DNA of 12,471 nt from Solobacterium sp. UBA3691. GTDB lineage: Bacteria > Bacillota_I > Bacilli_A > Erysipelotrichales > Erysipelotrichaceae. Both the position numbers and the translations under genes were made by a program. Numbering within the stretch: position 1 is the first letter of the stretch; the number at the start of each line of letters is the position of its first letter. Below, piece by piece: positions 6,647-12,471 of this stretch. The notes under the pieces were generated by a model that was not told the origin of the DNA, did no database searches, and saw only the letters and a program-made list of their open reading frames with translations. The DNA lies in NCBI GenBank assembly GCA_002372175.1, contig DFIS01000044.1, forward strand, positions 1 through 12,471, written 5' to 3'.

Positions 6647-7357
6647 CTAATTTCTTTGCTGTATCTTTACCACCCATGGTGTTTCCATCTCCTGTATCAG
6701 TTCTTCATACAGGTTATACCAGCTGATGCATTCTTCCAGGATCACAGAATCTCCGGTGATGACATTCTCCTGTTTCTTTAACTCCGTATCGGCATTTCTG
6801 ACCATCTGTATATCTATGGGAAGCTGTCTTTTCTCTGCTGCCTCTGCGATCACCTGTTTCAGTCTTCCGGAATTGGATACAGGACTGTCTACCCAGAAGA
6901 CTGTTTCCCGTACACCGTGTTCCTTCAGTTTCCCGATGATCATCTCTGCTGCAGGCATCGTCTTGGCAATGACTGAGTATGTCCCGGCAAGGCCGCTGAG
7001 GTCCCTGTAGCAGCCATCTCTGCCCCGCAGGATCATACTCCCGGACAAGGCCGTTTCAAGCAGGACAACAGCATTAAACGCGTCCACATGCACGGTACAG
7101 TTCTGAGGGAGTGAGGTTAATTGTTTCTGCTTGCGTAACCTGTACATCTCATCACTGCAGGTAATACGCATCAGGGCTGTACGCTGTCTTTCTGAAAGCA
7201 GGTAATGATTCCCGACAAAAGTAATTGCCTGCTTATGTCCGTATCCTCTGTTTAACAGATATGTAATATCATCTGCACATGAGGAAAGGATCCTGCAGGC
7301 ATCTTCACCAAACAGTTTGTGATCGTCTTCGTGATATCCTCTGCGTATATCTTTCAT
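6647..7357 (-). CDS. DUF434-type conserved protein
   Basis: A 236-residue soluble protein of a conserved family of unknown function (DUF434 N-terminal domain, about residues 5-60, then a C-terminal domain I recall as DUF5616). Recognisable conserved blocks are NRGYGHKQAITFVGNHYLLSERQR (starting near 37), HVDAFN (about 90-95), GRDGCYRDLSGLAGTY (about 112-127) and DSPVSNSGRLK (about 158-168). The acidic and asparagine-rich motifs look like a metal- or nucleotide-binding fold, but that is inference. Its ATG overlaps the stop of the membrane gene upstream (ATGA), so the two are translationally coupled. It ends shortly before the cysK promoter; no terminator lies between, so the cys leader hairpin would also stop readthrough from this operon. 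Confidence 0.8.
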   Translation of the reverse strand: MKDIRRGYHEDDHKLFGEDACRILSSCADDITYLLNRGYGHKQAITFVGNHYLLSERQRTALMRITCSDEMYRLRKQKQLTSLPQNCTVHVDAFNAVVLLETALSGSMILRGRDGCYRDLSGLAGTYSVIAKTMPAAEMIIGKLKEHGVRETVFWVDSPVSNSGRLKQVIAEAAEKRQLPIDIQMVRNADTELKKQENVITGDSVILEECISWYNLYEELIQEMETPWVVKIQQRN

Positions 7358-7908
7358 CCCGCCAGTGCGTATACCCCAAACGACAGTGTCCAGATCAGGA
7401 TCAGCAGTACGATGAACCAGATCACCGATGCCGGTACTGACTGGTTATGTACGCGGAAGAACGGATACGGACCATCTACCCTGCGTATGTAGTTCAGATA
7501 CATCATCGTTACGCCGTAGATGAATGTAAGCAGTACCGAAGGCAGGATCATGTTACTGCCGGCATGTGCTTCAAAGAAGACATACGAGATCACGGTCAGG
7601 ATCGGACATGCGACATGGTGGTAGAACCCGTTTCCTTCCAGTAACAGATCTCTGGGATCTCCTCCCATCGGGATCAGTACACATGTCGTTACCAGGAAGG
7701 TCATGATCAGCCCTACCGTTGCGATATACCTGAGACCCGTGACCCAGTATCCGTTAAATAACAGGTAGACCAGACAGGATAATGCACAGACCATGTTGGA
7801 TAACTGTGTATAGAAGATAAAGTTACCCAGTTTTCTGGCACTGAAGCTGATAAAGAGTCCTCTTGCTTCGAGGATCAGAATAATGATGTTTAATATGATT
7901 GCTGTCAT
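7354..7908 (-). CDS. Six-helix integral membrane protein (Pr6Pr-like)
   Basis: A 184-residue protein with six predicted membrane helices at about 2-22, 28-52, 61-81, 95-115, 119-139 and 160-184, and almost no soluble domain. The pattern FIFYTQLSNMV, then LRYIATVGLIMTFLVT, YHHVACPILTVISYVFFE and a small aromatic-rich loop before the last helix resembles Pr6Pr/FAR-17a-like membrane proteins found in Bacillota and Actinobacteria, whose function is unsettled. The conserved paired histidines (about H97/H98) in helix four could bind a ligand or metal, but this is inference. It begins 9 bases after the 90-aa gene and overlaps the DUF434 gene by 4 bases, so it is the middle gene of a three-gene operon. 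The ribosome site is weak, consistent with coupled translation. Confidence 0.75.
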   Translation of the reverse strand: MTAIILNIIILILEARGLFISFSARKLGNFIFYTQLSNMVCALSCLVYLLFNGYWVTGLRYIATVGLIMTFLVTTCVLIPMGGDPRDLLLEGNGFYHHVACPILTVISYVFFEAHAGSNMILPSVLLTFIYGVTMMYLNYIRRVDGPYPFFRVHNQSVPASVIWFIVLLILIWTLSFGVYALAG

Positions 7909-7917
7909 ACTATCATT

Positions 7918-8190
7918 TTAGCACGCAGTTTCATGCATGTATCTTTCGTATTGTGCAAAGAAGTCCTGTACGGTGATGCAGGCATGTGCTGAACAGGCTG
8001 CTGCCGTCACTGTCTGTATGTATGTTACGACACGTGTATCCACATCGATGATGACCGGAAAACGAGACCTGAGCATACCCTCACGGCTGCAGCCCTCACG
8101 ATAGCTGAAACCCTCCCGATCCAGCATCTCCGTCAGGACTTCCCTCTCCTCCTGTGTATACGGTCTGACAATAAAATGTGCTTTTCTCAT
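7918..8190 (-). CDS. Unknown 90-aa protein, first gene of the DUF434 operon
   Basis: I do not recognise this protein. From the ATG at 8190 it is 90 residues, soluble, with alternating strand and helix character (KAHFIVRPYTQEEREVL, then FPVIIDVDTRVVTYIQT and a C-terminal helix QDFFAQYERYM). Five cysteines are present, two of them in AACSAHAC. I preferred this start over an in-frame ATG at 8229 because GGAGGTGGGT lies directly upstream and the extra 13 residues look random. It leads a tight operon with the membrane protein and the DUF434 gene. The composition could suit a small regulator or a subunit of the downstream proteins; I cannot tell which. Confidence 0.65.
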   Translation of the reverse strand: MRKAHFIVRPYTQEEREVLTEMLDREGFSYREGCSREGMLRSRFPVIIDVDTRVVTYIQTVTAAACSAHACITVQDFFAQYERYMHETAC

Positions 8191-8215
8191 ACCCACCTCC
8201 GGGTATAGTAAAACA

Positions 8216-8229
8216 CATTGTGTGTACAA
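8216..8229 (-). promoter_or_regulatory. Inverted repeat upstream of the 90-aa gene
   Basis: The minus strand reads ATTGT ACAC ACAAT, a perfect 5-bp inverted repeat 26 bases before the ATG at 8190. It is followed by a second overlapping ACACA-A-TGTGT repeat and by TACTAT, a possible -10. It may be an operator or promoter element; the -35 is unclear. Confidence 0.3.
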
Positions 8230-8245
8230 TAATTGTTCCAGGATA

Positions 8246-8368
8246 TTACAGGGCTTTGATCACTTCCGCGGTCTTCATCGAAAGAGCCATGATCGTCAGG
8301 ATTGGCGGATTGCCCATCGACTTAATACAAAGGAATGCTTGAGTGCCTGCCCTGCTCGTGCGATAATG
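8246..8368 (-). pseudogene. C-terminal remnant of a GMC-family oxidoreductase
   Basis: On the minus strand a short frame ends in GNPPILTIMALSMKTAEVI followed by KAL and a TAA. Full-length GMC flavoprotein oxidoreductases of the gluconate-2-dehydrogenase/cholesterol-oxidase type end with a very similar (G)NPxLTIMALSMRxAExI helix. Upstream, HYRTSRAGTQAF resembles a damaged version of the H..GT.RMGT active-site region, joined too closely to the C terminus, as if the part between were deleted. Nothing further upstream on the minus strand looks like the rest of the enzyme, because the DMT transporter begins there on the other strand. I read it as a truncated leftover, not a working gene. The match is from memory of the family and covers only about 40 residues. 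Confidence 0.5.
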
Positions 8369-8375
8369 TCCCGGT

Positions 8376-9239
8376 ATGAATATTCCTGCAGGTATCGCAT
8401 TATTGCTGGCAACGATGGGCAGTGCTTCGATCTCGATCGTCCTGCGTCTTTTCCGTGCCTCTGACAATAACCGCTATGCGATGATCCTCGGCAATTATCT
8501 GACCTGTACGCTTGTCGGATTCCTTCTGATCCCGGACAAGTCTTTGTTACTGAATGCCCACCCGGTCACGTATATCTGCGGCTTTGCCGGCGGCTTCCTG
8601 TTTGTGCTGTCCCTGGTATGCATGCAGACGAGTGTGACCCAGAGCGGTGCCATCCTCTCTTCGGCTTTCTCGAAGCTTGGCTTACTGGTCCCGTTACTGA
8701 TGAGCGTGCTGTTCTACCGTGAACAGCCCTCCCTGCTGCAGGCGGCAGGACTGCTTCTGGTACTGGCATCGATCTGGCTGATGAGCCGAACCGGTCATAA
8801 CGAACGTCAGGAAGATATCCACCTGCTGTTCCTGCTTGTTGTCTTAATTACCAACGGTCTTTCCGACTGTATGGCCAAGATCTACAGTGTCAACGGTATC
8901 CGTGAAGAAGAGTCTGTATACATGTTTCTGGTCTTCTTCTTTGCGGCTGTCTTCACCTTCTTCCTGCTGTTATGGGAAAAGAAAAGAACCGGCAAGTCTG
9001 CTGCTCTGAAAGACCTGGCTGCCGGTATTCTGGTTGGTTTACCGAATTACTTCTCTTCGATCCTGATCCTGATGTCCTTACGTACGATCCCCGCGTTTAT
9101 CGTCTATCCGGTCTTCTCCACCGGTGCGATCTTGTTTGTGACACTGATCAGTATTCCTCTCTTCAAGGAATACCTGAACAGGAATCAGATCATCTCCCTG
9201 GGCCTGATCCTGGGAGCTCTTGTATTACTGAATATCTGA
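8376..9239 (+). CDS. EamA/DMT-family transporter
   Basis: A 287-residue integral membrane protein with about ten hydrophobic segments arranged as two five-helix EamA repeats (about 1-140 and 150-287). This is the usual length and layout of drug/metabolite transporter superfamily permeases, which move small metabolites such as amino acids across the inner membrane. Typical features are the N-terminal GIALLLATMGSASISIV helix, a repeat-ending helix LLLVLASIWLMSRTG near 130-145, and a matching C-terminal LGLILGALVLLNI. The substrate cannot be told from sequence. It is the only clear plus-strand gene and ends one base before the convergent chromate-transport gene. I see no good Shine-Dalgarno or promoter upstream, and its 5' edge abuts a gene remnant, so it may have been placed here by a rearrangement. 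A downstream ATG at codon 14 is an alternative start. Confidence 0.85.
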   Translation: MNIPAGIALLLATMGSASISIVLRLFRASDNNRYAMILGNYLTCTLVGFLLIPDKSLLLNAHPVTYICGFAGGFLFVLSLVCMQTSVTQSGAILSSAFSKLGLLVPLLMSVLFYREQPSLLQAAGLLLVLASIWLMSRTGHNERQEDIHLLFLLVVLITNGLSDCMAKIYSVNGIREEESVYMFLVFFFAAVFTFFLLLWEKKRTGKSAALKDLAAGILVGLPNYFSSILILMSLRTIPAFIVYPVFSTGAILFVTLISIPLFKEYLNRNQIISLGLILGALVLLNI

Positions 9240-9240
9240 A

Positions 9241-9789
9241 CTAAAGAGCGTATATCACTGCTCCTGCGGCTGCCCCGATGCAGATCAATTGGATCACGGA
9301 TATACCTTTTTTTGTGATCTTCCGTGAACCATAGAAGATAGCTAACAGTCCTGCGGTCAGGATCAGAGACTTCCCCGACTGTTCAGCCATACTGTTTTTC
9401 ATGATCATGTATATGCCTGTAGCCGTGATGATGCCGGCCATGCATGGCTTTAACCCGCGCAGGGCAGACTGCACATACCGGTTCTTTAACAGTGAACGCA
9501 GCAGTACCGAGATCACCAGAATGGTCACAAATGAAGGCAGTACGACCGCAGCCGTAGCCACCAGAGATCCCGTGATGCCTGCCTTGACACTGCCAACATA
9601 TGTCGCAAGATTCACCATGATCGGACCCGGTGTACTCTCACTGACCGCGATCATGTTGGTGAGTGTCACATCATCCAGCCATCCGTAAGAGAGCACTGTC
9701 TCGCGGATCAGCGGTATTGCCCCATACGCACCGCCAAAGGCAAAACAGCCCACCTTCAGAAAGCCGATAAACAGTTCCAGAAGGATCAT
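9241..9789 (-). CDS. chrA: Chromate transporter, second half protein
   Basis: A 182-residue membrane protein matching a single CHR domain of the chromate ion transporter family. The N terminus has FLKVGCFAFGGAYGAIPLI (about 10-28), and SESTPGPIMVNLATYVG (about 50-66) is the family signature. About five or six hydrophobic helices follow. In many Bacillota two adjacent short CHR genes replace one long ChrA and the pair forms the transporter, which exports chromate by proton-coupled exchange; the natural substrate of such pairs may be another oxyanion. Its ATG overlaps the TGA of the first half (ATGA). The partner is broken by a stop codon, so the pair may be inactive even though this gene looks complete. 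Confidence 0.85.
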   Translation of the reverse strand: MILLELFIGFLKVGCFAFGGAYGAIPLIRETVLSYGWLDDVTLTNMIAVSESTPGPIMVNLATYVGSVKAGITGSLVATAAVVLPSFVTILVISVLLRSLLKNRYVQSALRGLKPCMAGIITATGIYMIMKNSMAEQSGKSLILTAGLLAIFYGSRKITKKGISVIQLICIGAAAGAVIYAL

Positions 9790-10340
9790 TTCGATACCTC
9801 CTGCCCGGTTCTGAGGTCCCTGATGATACTGACCAGGGCAGCTATGACCATCAGAACAACGGAAGAAATCCGCAGTGATAACAGGCTGATCACCAGCATC
9901 GCTACCCCCGAACAGAGGATGACAGACAGCGCAAACTTCCTGTTTTTCATCTTTCTTACCATCTTCAGTCCGGCATCGAGGATGATGATCCCTACAGCAA
10001 TACGTATACCCGCAAAGGCATGGGCGATCCAGGTGATCTGCAGGAAATTCTCAAGAAACAGCGAGATCAGATAGATGATCACAAACGACGGCAGGATGAT
10101 TCCCAGTGTCGCTGCCAGTGATCCGGCAAATCCTTTCTGCTTATACCCGACATAAGTAGCACAGTTGATCGCGATCGGTCCCGGTGTAGATTCCGCAATG
10201 ACGGTGATATCCATCATCTCATCCTGGCTGATTCACTGCTTCTTCTCCACACATGTCTCTTCGATCAGGGCGATCATCGCATATCCCCCGCCGAACGTGA
10301 AAAGACCGATCTTGGCAAATGTCAGAAACAGATCAAACAT
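9786..10340 (-). pseudogene. chrA: Chromate transporter, first half, interrupted by in-frame TGA
   Basis: The full reading frame from ATG 10340, with AGGGAG upstream, is 184 codons, the right length for a CHR domain. It starts MFDLFLTFAKIGLFTFGGGYAM and continues to ETCVEKKQ, then hits TGA at 10235-10233 (codon 36). The same frame then continues with ISQDEMMDITVIAESTPGPIAINCATYVGY to the natural end. In intact relatives this position is normally Trp (TGG), so a single G-to-A change explains the stop. Translation could restart at ATG 10217 (AGGA just before it) to give 143 residues, but that form lacks the first helix and the FGGGYAM motif. TGA ends several other genes here, so reassignment to Trp is unlikely. 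A sequencing error is possible. Confidence 0.75.
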
Positions 10341-10364
10341 TCTTTATCTCCCTGATCATGTGTA

Positions 10365-11021
10365 TCACATGTACCTCTTCAGCAGATACAGGACAAGCAG
10401 ATGTCCCGGATAGAACAGATAGAAGAACCACTTCAGTCCCGGTCCCTTCTTCCCGTTATAAAGCAGTAAAGGAATAAGACTCAGGAACACATACGCATGC
10501 ATACCCTTGGTCCGTGAAAGGATCAGAAAGCCCGTACCTGCCAACTCCCGTATCCAGAGATCATACTTCTTTAAGAAGTAATAGATATATACGGCAAAGA
10601 CCGCAAAGAAGCGGTAATCACAGTGAAAGATATAGGCCAGAGCTGCACATCCCGCCAGACACAAACTGCCGGCAAATACATTCGGTATCCACTCATACAG
10701 GGTAATACCCAGTACCGCCAGAAAGAGCGTAAACATGATGTTCTGGTAATTCGGATAGAAAACTCTGTGGTAGAAAGCCAGATCAAAGGGTATCTCGGTG
10801 ATCAGTCCGAACAGAAAAAGACGCAGCAGATACTGCCTGCGGTCACGGGTATAGATGCACCCTTCTGCTACACAGAACGCAAAGCAGGGCATCGCTATAC
10901 GTCCGATTGCTCTGTATACCATCTGACCGGGAAAGAAGATAAAACCGATATGATCAATTAACATTGTCACGGCCGCAATGATCTTCAGTGTTGTCCCGTC
11001 CAGTACTCTCAGTTTATTCAT
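10365..11021 (-). CDS. TraX-family integral membrane protein
   Basis: A 218-residue protein with about seven or eight membrane helices. The N terminus LRVLDGTTLKIIAAVTMLIDHIGFIF (from residue 4), then RAIGRIAMPCFAFCVAEGCIYTRDRRQYLLRL and LITEIPFDLAFY, is the standard TraX-family pattern. TraX of F plasmids acetylates the N terminus of pilin, but chromosomal homologues in Bacillota lie outside conjugation operons and probably acylate another substrate, which is unknown. No other conjugation gene is present here, so the name should not be taken to mean a mobile element. The start is fixed by the conserved first block, although no clear Shine-Dalgarno precedes it. It lies between the hicAB terminator and the broken chromate-transport pair. 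Confidence 0.9.
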   Translation of the reverse strand: MNKLRVLDGTTLKIIAAVTMLIDHIGFIFFPGQMVYRAIGRIAMPCFAFCVAEGCIYTRDRRQYLLRLFLFGLITEIPFDLAFYHRVFYPNYQNIMFTLFLAVLGITLYEWIPNVFAGSLCLAGCAALAYIFHCDYRFFAVFAVYIYYFLKKYDLWIRELAGTGFLILSRTKGMHAYVFLSLIPLLLYNGKKGPGLKWFFYLFYPGHLLVLYLLKRYM

Positions 11022-11039
11022 GAAACAAGCATAACATAA

Positions 11040-11064
11040 AATACCCGGATCATCTCCGGGTATT
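11040..11064 (-). terminator. Terminator hairpin after hicB
   Basis: Minus strand AATACCCGGA, loop GATGA, TCCGGGTATT: a perfect 10-bp stem three bases after the hicB stop, followed by only a few T. The T-tail is short, so it may be leaky into traX. Confidence 0.6.
11043..11064. repeat. 22-bp repeat copy A flanking hicAB
   Basis: Plus-strand sequence starting ACCCGGATCATCTCCGGG; the copy at 11711-11732 differs only at one base (G at 11058, A at 11726). The two copies bound the hicAB module in the same orientation. Confidence 0.7.
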
Positions 11065-11067
11065 ACA

Positions 11068-11418
11068 TTACTGCATATGTACAGAAAGAAGATACACGCA
11101 GTATTGATTCATACTGACGCCTTCATGTCTTGCCTGTTCTGCCAGACGCATATGAAGACTTTTCGGTATTCTCAGCTTAAACTGTCCTGAATATTTCTCA
11201 AGTCTGCGGGGATCGGGAATCGCAATCTGTTCCTCGATTGCGGCCGTAAACCATGCCCTCTTTGCGTCTTCCGCATTCTGCACAGCCTTCTCGATCGTTT
11301 CACCGGAGGTCAGACAGCCGGGAAGATCCGGAAACGATATAACATAACCGCCCTCCTCGGTATCCGGCGTGATCTCCATCCTGTACGGTTCCTTCATATA
11401 CTCATCAACTGTTTTCAT
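11068..11418 (-). CDS. hicB: HicB-family antitoxin
   Basis: Neutralises HicA and represses the hicAB promoter. It is 116 residues. Residues about 14-60 form the HicB partial RNase-H-like fold (YRMEITPDTEEGGYVISFPDLPGC and SGETIEKAVQNAEDAKRAW). Residues 80-116 form a ribbon-helix-helix DNA-binding domain (GQFKLRIPKSLHMRLAEQARHEG, then SMNQYCVYLL). I placed the start at ATG 11418, which has GAGG 9 bases upstream; a longer frame would need a TTG at 11436 with no ribosome site. The start overlaps the hicA end by 14 bases, so the pair is translationally coupled. The gene order, toxin first, is usual for HicAB. Confidence 0.92.
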   Translation of the reverse strand: MKTVDEYMKEPYRMEITPDTEEGGYVISFPDLPGCLTSGETIEKAVQNAEDAKRAWFTAAIEEQIAIPDPRRLEKYSGQFKLRIPKSLHMRLAEQARHEGVSMNQYCVYLLSVHMQ

Positions 11419-11656
11419 TTTGCGTTTCCTCTTCAACGATCTTTCTTACCATTTCAACATATATCTTTTTTATTGGCTCATGTTTTGGTACAGTAATCGG
11501 GCTGTGCCCTTTCTTACGGAATGTGAAATGACTGCTTCCTCCCTTCGGCTGACTCATCACATATCCATAGGCTTCCAGTACTTTTCTCAGTTCATCAAAT
11601 CGCAGATCATTTGACAGTTCTCTGATCCTGCTTAATAGTTTTTCCCACTTGGACAT
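11405..11656 (-). CDS. hicA: HicA-family mRNA interferase toxin
   Basis: An 83-residue toxin that cleaves mRNA and blocks translation when free of HicB. The double-stranded-RNA-binding-like fold shows in LRFDELRKVLEAYGYVMSQPKGGSSHFTFRKKG. The catalytic histidine is H43 in GGSSHFTF, followed by ITVPKHEPIKKIYVEMVRKIV. It has about 15 more N-terminal residues (MSKWEKLLSRIRELSN) than minimal 60-residue HicA proteins, a common variant. The ATG lies about 16 bases after a consensus TATAAT, with only a weak CGGA ribosome site, which would keep toxin translation low. The catalytic residue is intact. Confidence 0.92.
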   Translation of the reverse strand: MSKWEKLLSRIRELSNDLRFDELRKVLEAYGYVMSQPKGGSSHFTFRKKGHSPITVPKHEPIKKIYVEMVRKIVEEETQNENS

Positions 11657-11661
11657 ATAAT

Positions 11662-11700
11662 CCGTATTGATATTATATACGGTGTCATATCCGGTGTCAA
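11662..11700 (-). promoter_or_regulatory. hicAB promoter and candidate HicB operator
   Basis: TTGACA at 11700-11695, a 17-base spacer, and TATAAT at 11677-11672 are both exact consensus. Within it are tandem 12-mers GACACCGGATAT (11698-11687) and GACACCGTATAT (11686-11675) with one difference, and an inverted pair CCGTAT (11682-11677) / ATACGG (11667-11662) around the -10. These are good candidates for the HicB-HicA autoregulatory operator. Confidence 0.7.
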
Positions 11701-11710
11701 AGTAAAGAAA

Positions 11711-11732
11711 ACCCGGATCATCTCCAGGTATT
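11711..11732 (-). terminator. Terminator after the fumarase genes; repeat copy B
   Basis: Minus strand ACCTGGA, loop GATGA, TCCGGGT, then TTTCTTTACTTT: a 7-bp stem with one G-U pair and a T-rich tail, three bases after the fumarase beta stop. It is 21/22 identical to the hairpin after hicB. Confidence 0.65.
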
Positions 11733-11734
11733 CC

Positions 11735-12349
11735 TTACTCTTCTACATCCATGTAGTGCTTTACCATCTCCAGCAGTTCCGGTTCCACTTCCCTGCGGGC
11801 TTCGGCATACTTCTTCTTATTCTCTTCAAACAGGTTATTTCCTTCGGTATCGATCGTTACGATCAGCGGTCCAAACTTCTCCACCTTCATGACCCAGACA
11901 GCTTCCGGCATGCCCAGCTCCCGCCAGTAGACATCCTCGATCTCTTCGACATGCGTTGCCGCAAGTACTGCACAGCCGCCCGGAAACACCGTATGGATTG
12001 CCCCGTAGGTCTTACAGCCGGCTGCCGTCAAAGCACCCATACTGCCCTTGCCGACGATGACTCTTACGCCTGTCCTGCGGATGAATTCGGACTCCTCTGC
12101 CTCCATGCGTATTGAAGAGGTAGGACCGATCGCCACCATCTCGTACTTATCGCCTTCCCTGACGATAGGACCAGCATGCATGATTGCACGGTCATGCAGA
12201 TCAAAGGGTATCTCCATACCTTCCTGTACGACCCGCTTATGTACATCATCTCTGCCGGTAGCCATATATCCCGTAAGATAGATAACATCACCGATACGCA
12301 GATCCTTGATATCCTCATAGGAGATCGGTGTCTTCAGCATCTTTTTCAT
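11735..12349 (-). CDS. Fe-S fumarate hydratase / L-tartrate dehydratase, beta subunit
   Basis: A 204-residue subunit equal to the C-terminal (swivelling) domain of class I Fe-S hydro-lyases, which interconvert fumarate and malate or dehydrate tartrate. Landmarks are RIGDVIYLTGYMATGRDDVHKR (18-39), HDRAIMHAGPIV (52-63), GPTSSIRME (75-83), GKGSMG (100-105), FPGGCAVLA (122-130) and EKFGPLIVTIDTEGNNLFEEN near the C terminus. Fumarase and tartrate dehydratase subunits of this type cannot be told apart reliably by eye. The length suits fumarate hydratase beta subunits of anaerobes. The ATG overlaps the stop of the upstream gene (ATGA) and GAGGAACAG lies before it. The Fe-S cluster would be held by the alpha subunit. 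Confidence 0.92.
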   Translation of the reverse strand: MKKMLKTPISYEDIKDLRIGDVIYLTGYMATGRDDVHKRVVQEGMEIPFDLHDRAIMHAGPIVREGDKYEMVAIGPTSSIRMEAEESEFIRRTGVRVIVGKGSMGALTAAGCKTYGAIHTVFPGGCAVLAATHVEEIEDVYWRELGMPEAVWVMKVEKFGPLIVTIDTEGNNLFEENKKKYAEARREVEPELLEMVKHYMDVEE

Positions 12350-12471
12350 TTCTGTTCCTCCTTACGGAATGTTCCCTTCATGTATTCTTCCGCATCCGCA
12401 TACCCGGACACTTCACAATTCAGATCTCTGTCAAAGCGGATAATACCCCTTCTGTGCATATAGCAGGAGAC
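12346..12471 (-). CDS. Presumed fumarase / tartrate dehydratase alpha subunit, last 41 codons
   Basis: An open frame enters from the window end and stops at TGA 12348-12346, overlapping the beta-subunit ATG by 4 bases. The readable tail is VSCYMHRRGIIRFDRDLNCE and continues to GTFRKEEQK. Position directly before and coupled to the beta subunit, and a VSCYxxRR-type segment near the end as I recall from alpha subunits, make this the likely identity. The Fe-S cysteines and catalytic domain lie outside the window. Confidence 0.7.
   Translation of the reverse strand, partial: VSCYMHRRGIIRFDRDLNCEVSGYADAEEYMKGTFRKEEQK

Noticed and set aside
8246..8467. A complete 73-aa minus-strand gene
   Set aside because: Its first 30 residues are antisense to the DMT start and have no ribosome site; only the C-terminal part resembles a known family, so I list it as a remnant.
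10233..10235. TGA read as Trp (alternative genetic code or selenocysteine) in the chromate transporter
   Set aside because: TGA is the normal stop of cysE, the DMT transporter, jetA and the fumarase alpha fragment in this window, and I see no SECIS-like structure; a nonsense mutation or read error is simpler.
10357..10371. Palindrome CATGTG-TAT-CACATG between traX and chrA
   Set aside because: It spans the traX stop codon, has no adjacent clear promoter and no T-tail; too little to call an operator.
10365..11021. Conjugative element suggested by TraX
   Set aside because: No relaxase, coupling protein, pilus genes, integrase or attachment sites nearby; chromosomal TraX homologues are common.

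Overview
The window reads as a chromosomal stretch from a low-to-mid GC Bacillota (Firmicutes-like) anaerobe. The grounds are strong AGGAGG-type ribosome sites, TTGACA/TATAAT promoters, short intrinsic terminators, tightly overlapping ATGA gene junctions, a two-subunit fumarase/tartrate dehydratase and TraX-family and split chromate-transport genes. An Erysipelotrichia-like gut bacterium would fit, but that is a guess. Nearly every gene is on the minus strand; the DMT transporter at 8376-9239 is the only clear plus-strand gene.

Left part (1-4560, minus strand): a Wadjet-type anti-plasmid defence operon in the order 129-aa unknown gene, jetD (TOPRIM nuclease), jetA (kleisin-like), jetB (KITE/MksE-like), jetC (SMC-like ATPase, cut off by the window start). 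The jet genes are packed with 4-base gaps or overlaps. They are visibly more AT-rich than the rest of the window, as expected for a transferred defence cassette. The 129-aa gene that opens the cluster has no function I can name.

Middle-left (4624-6630): a cysteine biosynthesis operon, cysK then cysE, with a terminator after cysE. Its 5' region holds what looks like a complete classical attenuator: a TTGACA promoter, a 14-codon leader peptide with two adjacent Cys codons just before its stop, a GGCGGGTTT segment able to act as antiterminator, and a strong terminator hairpin. Beyond the terminator is a second small ORF with a near-perfect Shine-Dalgarno sequence and a Cys-x-Cys core, overlapping the cysK start. 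Serine and acetyl-CoA give O-acetylserine (CysE), which CysK converts with sulfide to cysteine; the leader would sense charged tRNA-Cys.

Middle (6647-9239): a three-gene minus-strand operon (90-aa unknown, six-helix membrane protein, DUF434-type protein). It is followed by a plus-strand EamA/DMT transporter whose 5' end abuts a C-terminal remnant of a GMC-type oxidoreductase on the minus strand.

Right part (9241-12471, minus strand): a chromate-transporter half pair, of which the upstream half carries an in-frame TGA where the family normally has Trp; a TraX-family membrane protein; a hicA-hicB toxin-antitoxin module with a consensus promoter, bounded by two nearly identical terminator hairpins; and the beta subunit plus the last 41 codons of the presumed alpha subunit of an Fe-S fumarase/tartrate dehydratase. 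I see no rRNA, tRNA, CRISPR array or insertion sequence. No gap over 300 bases lacks a gene; the longest, 6374-6646, is the cys leader.
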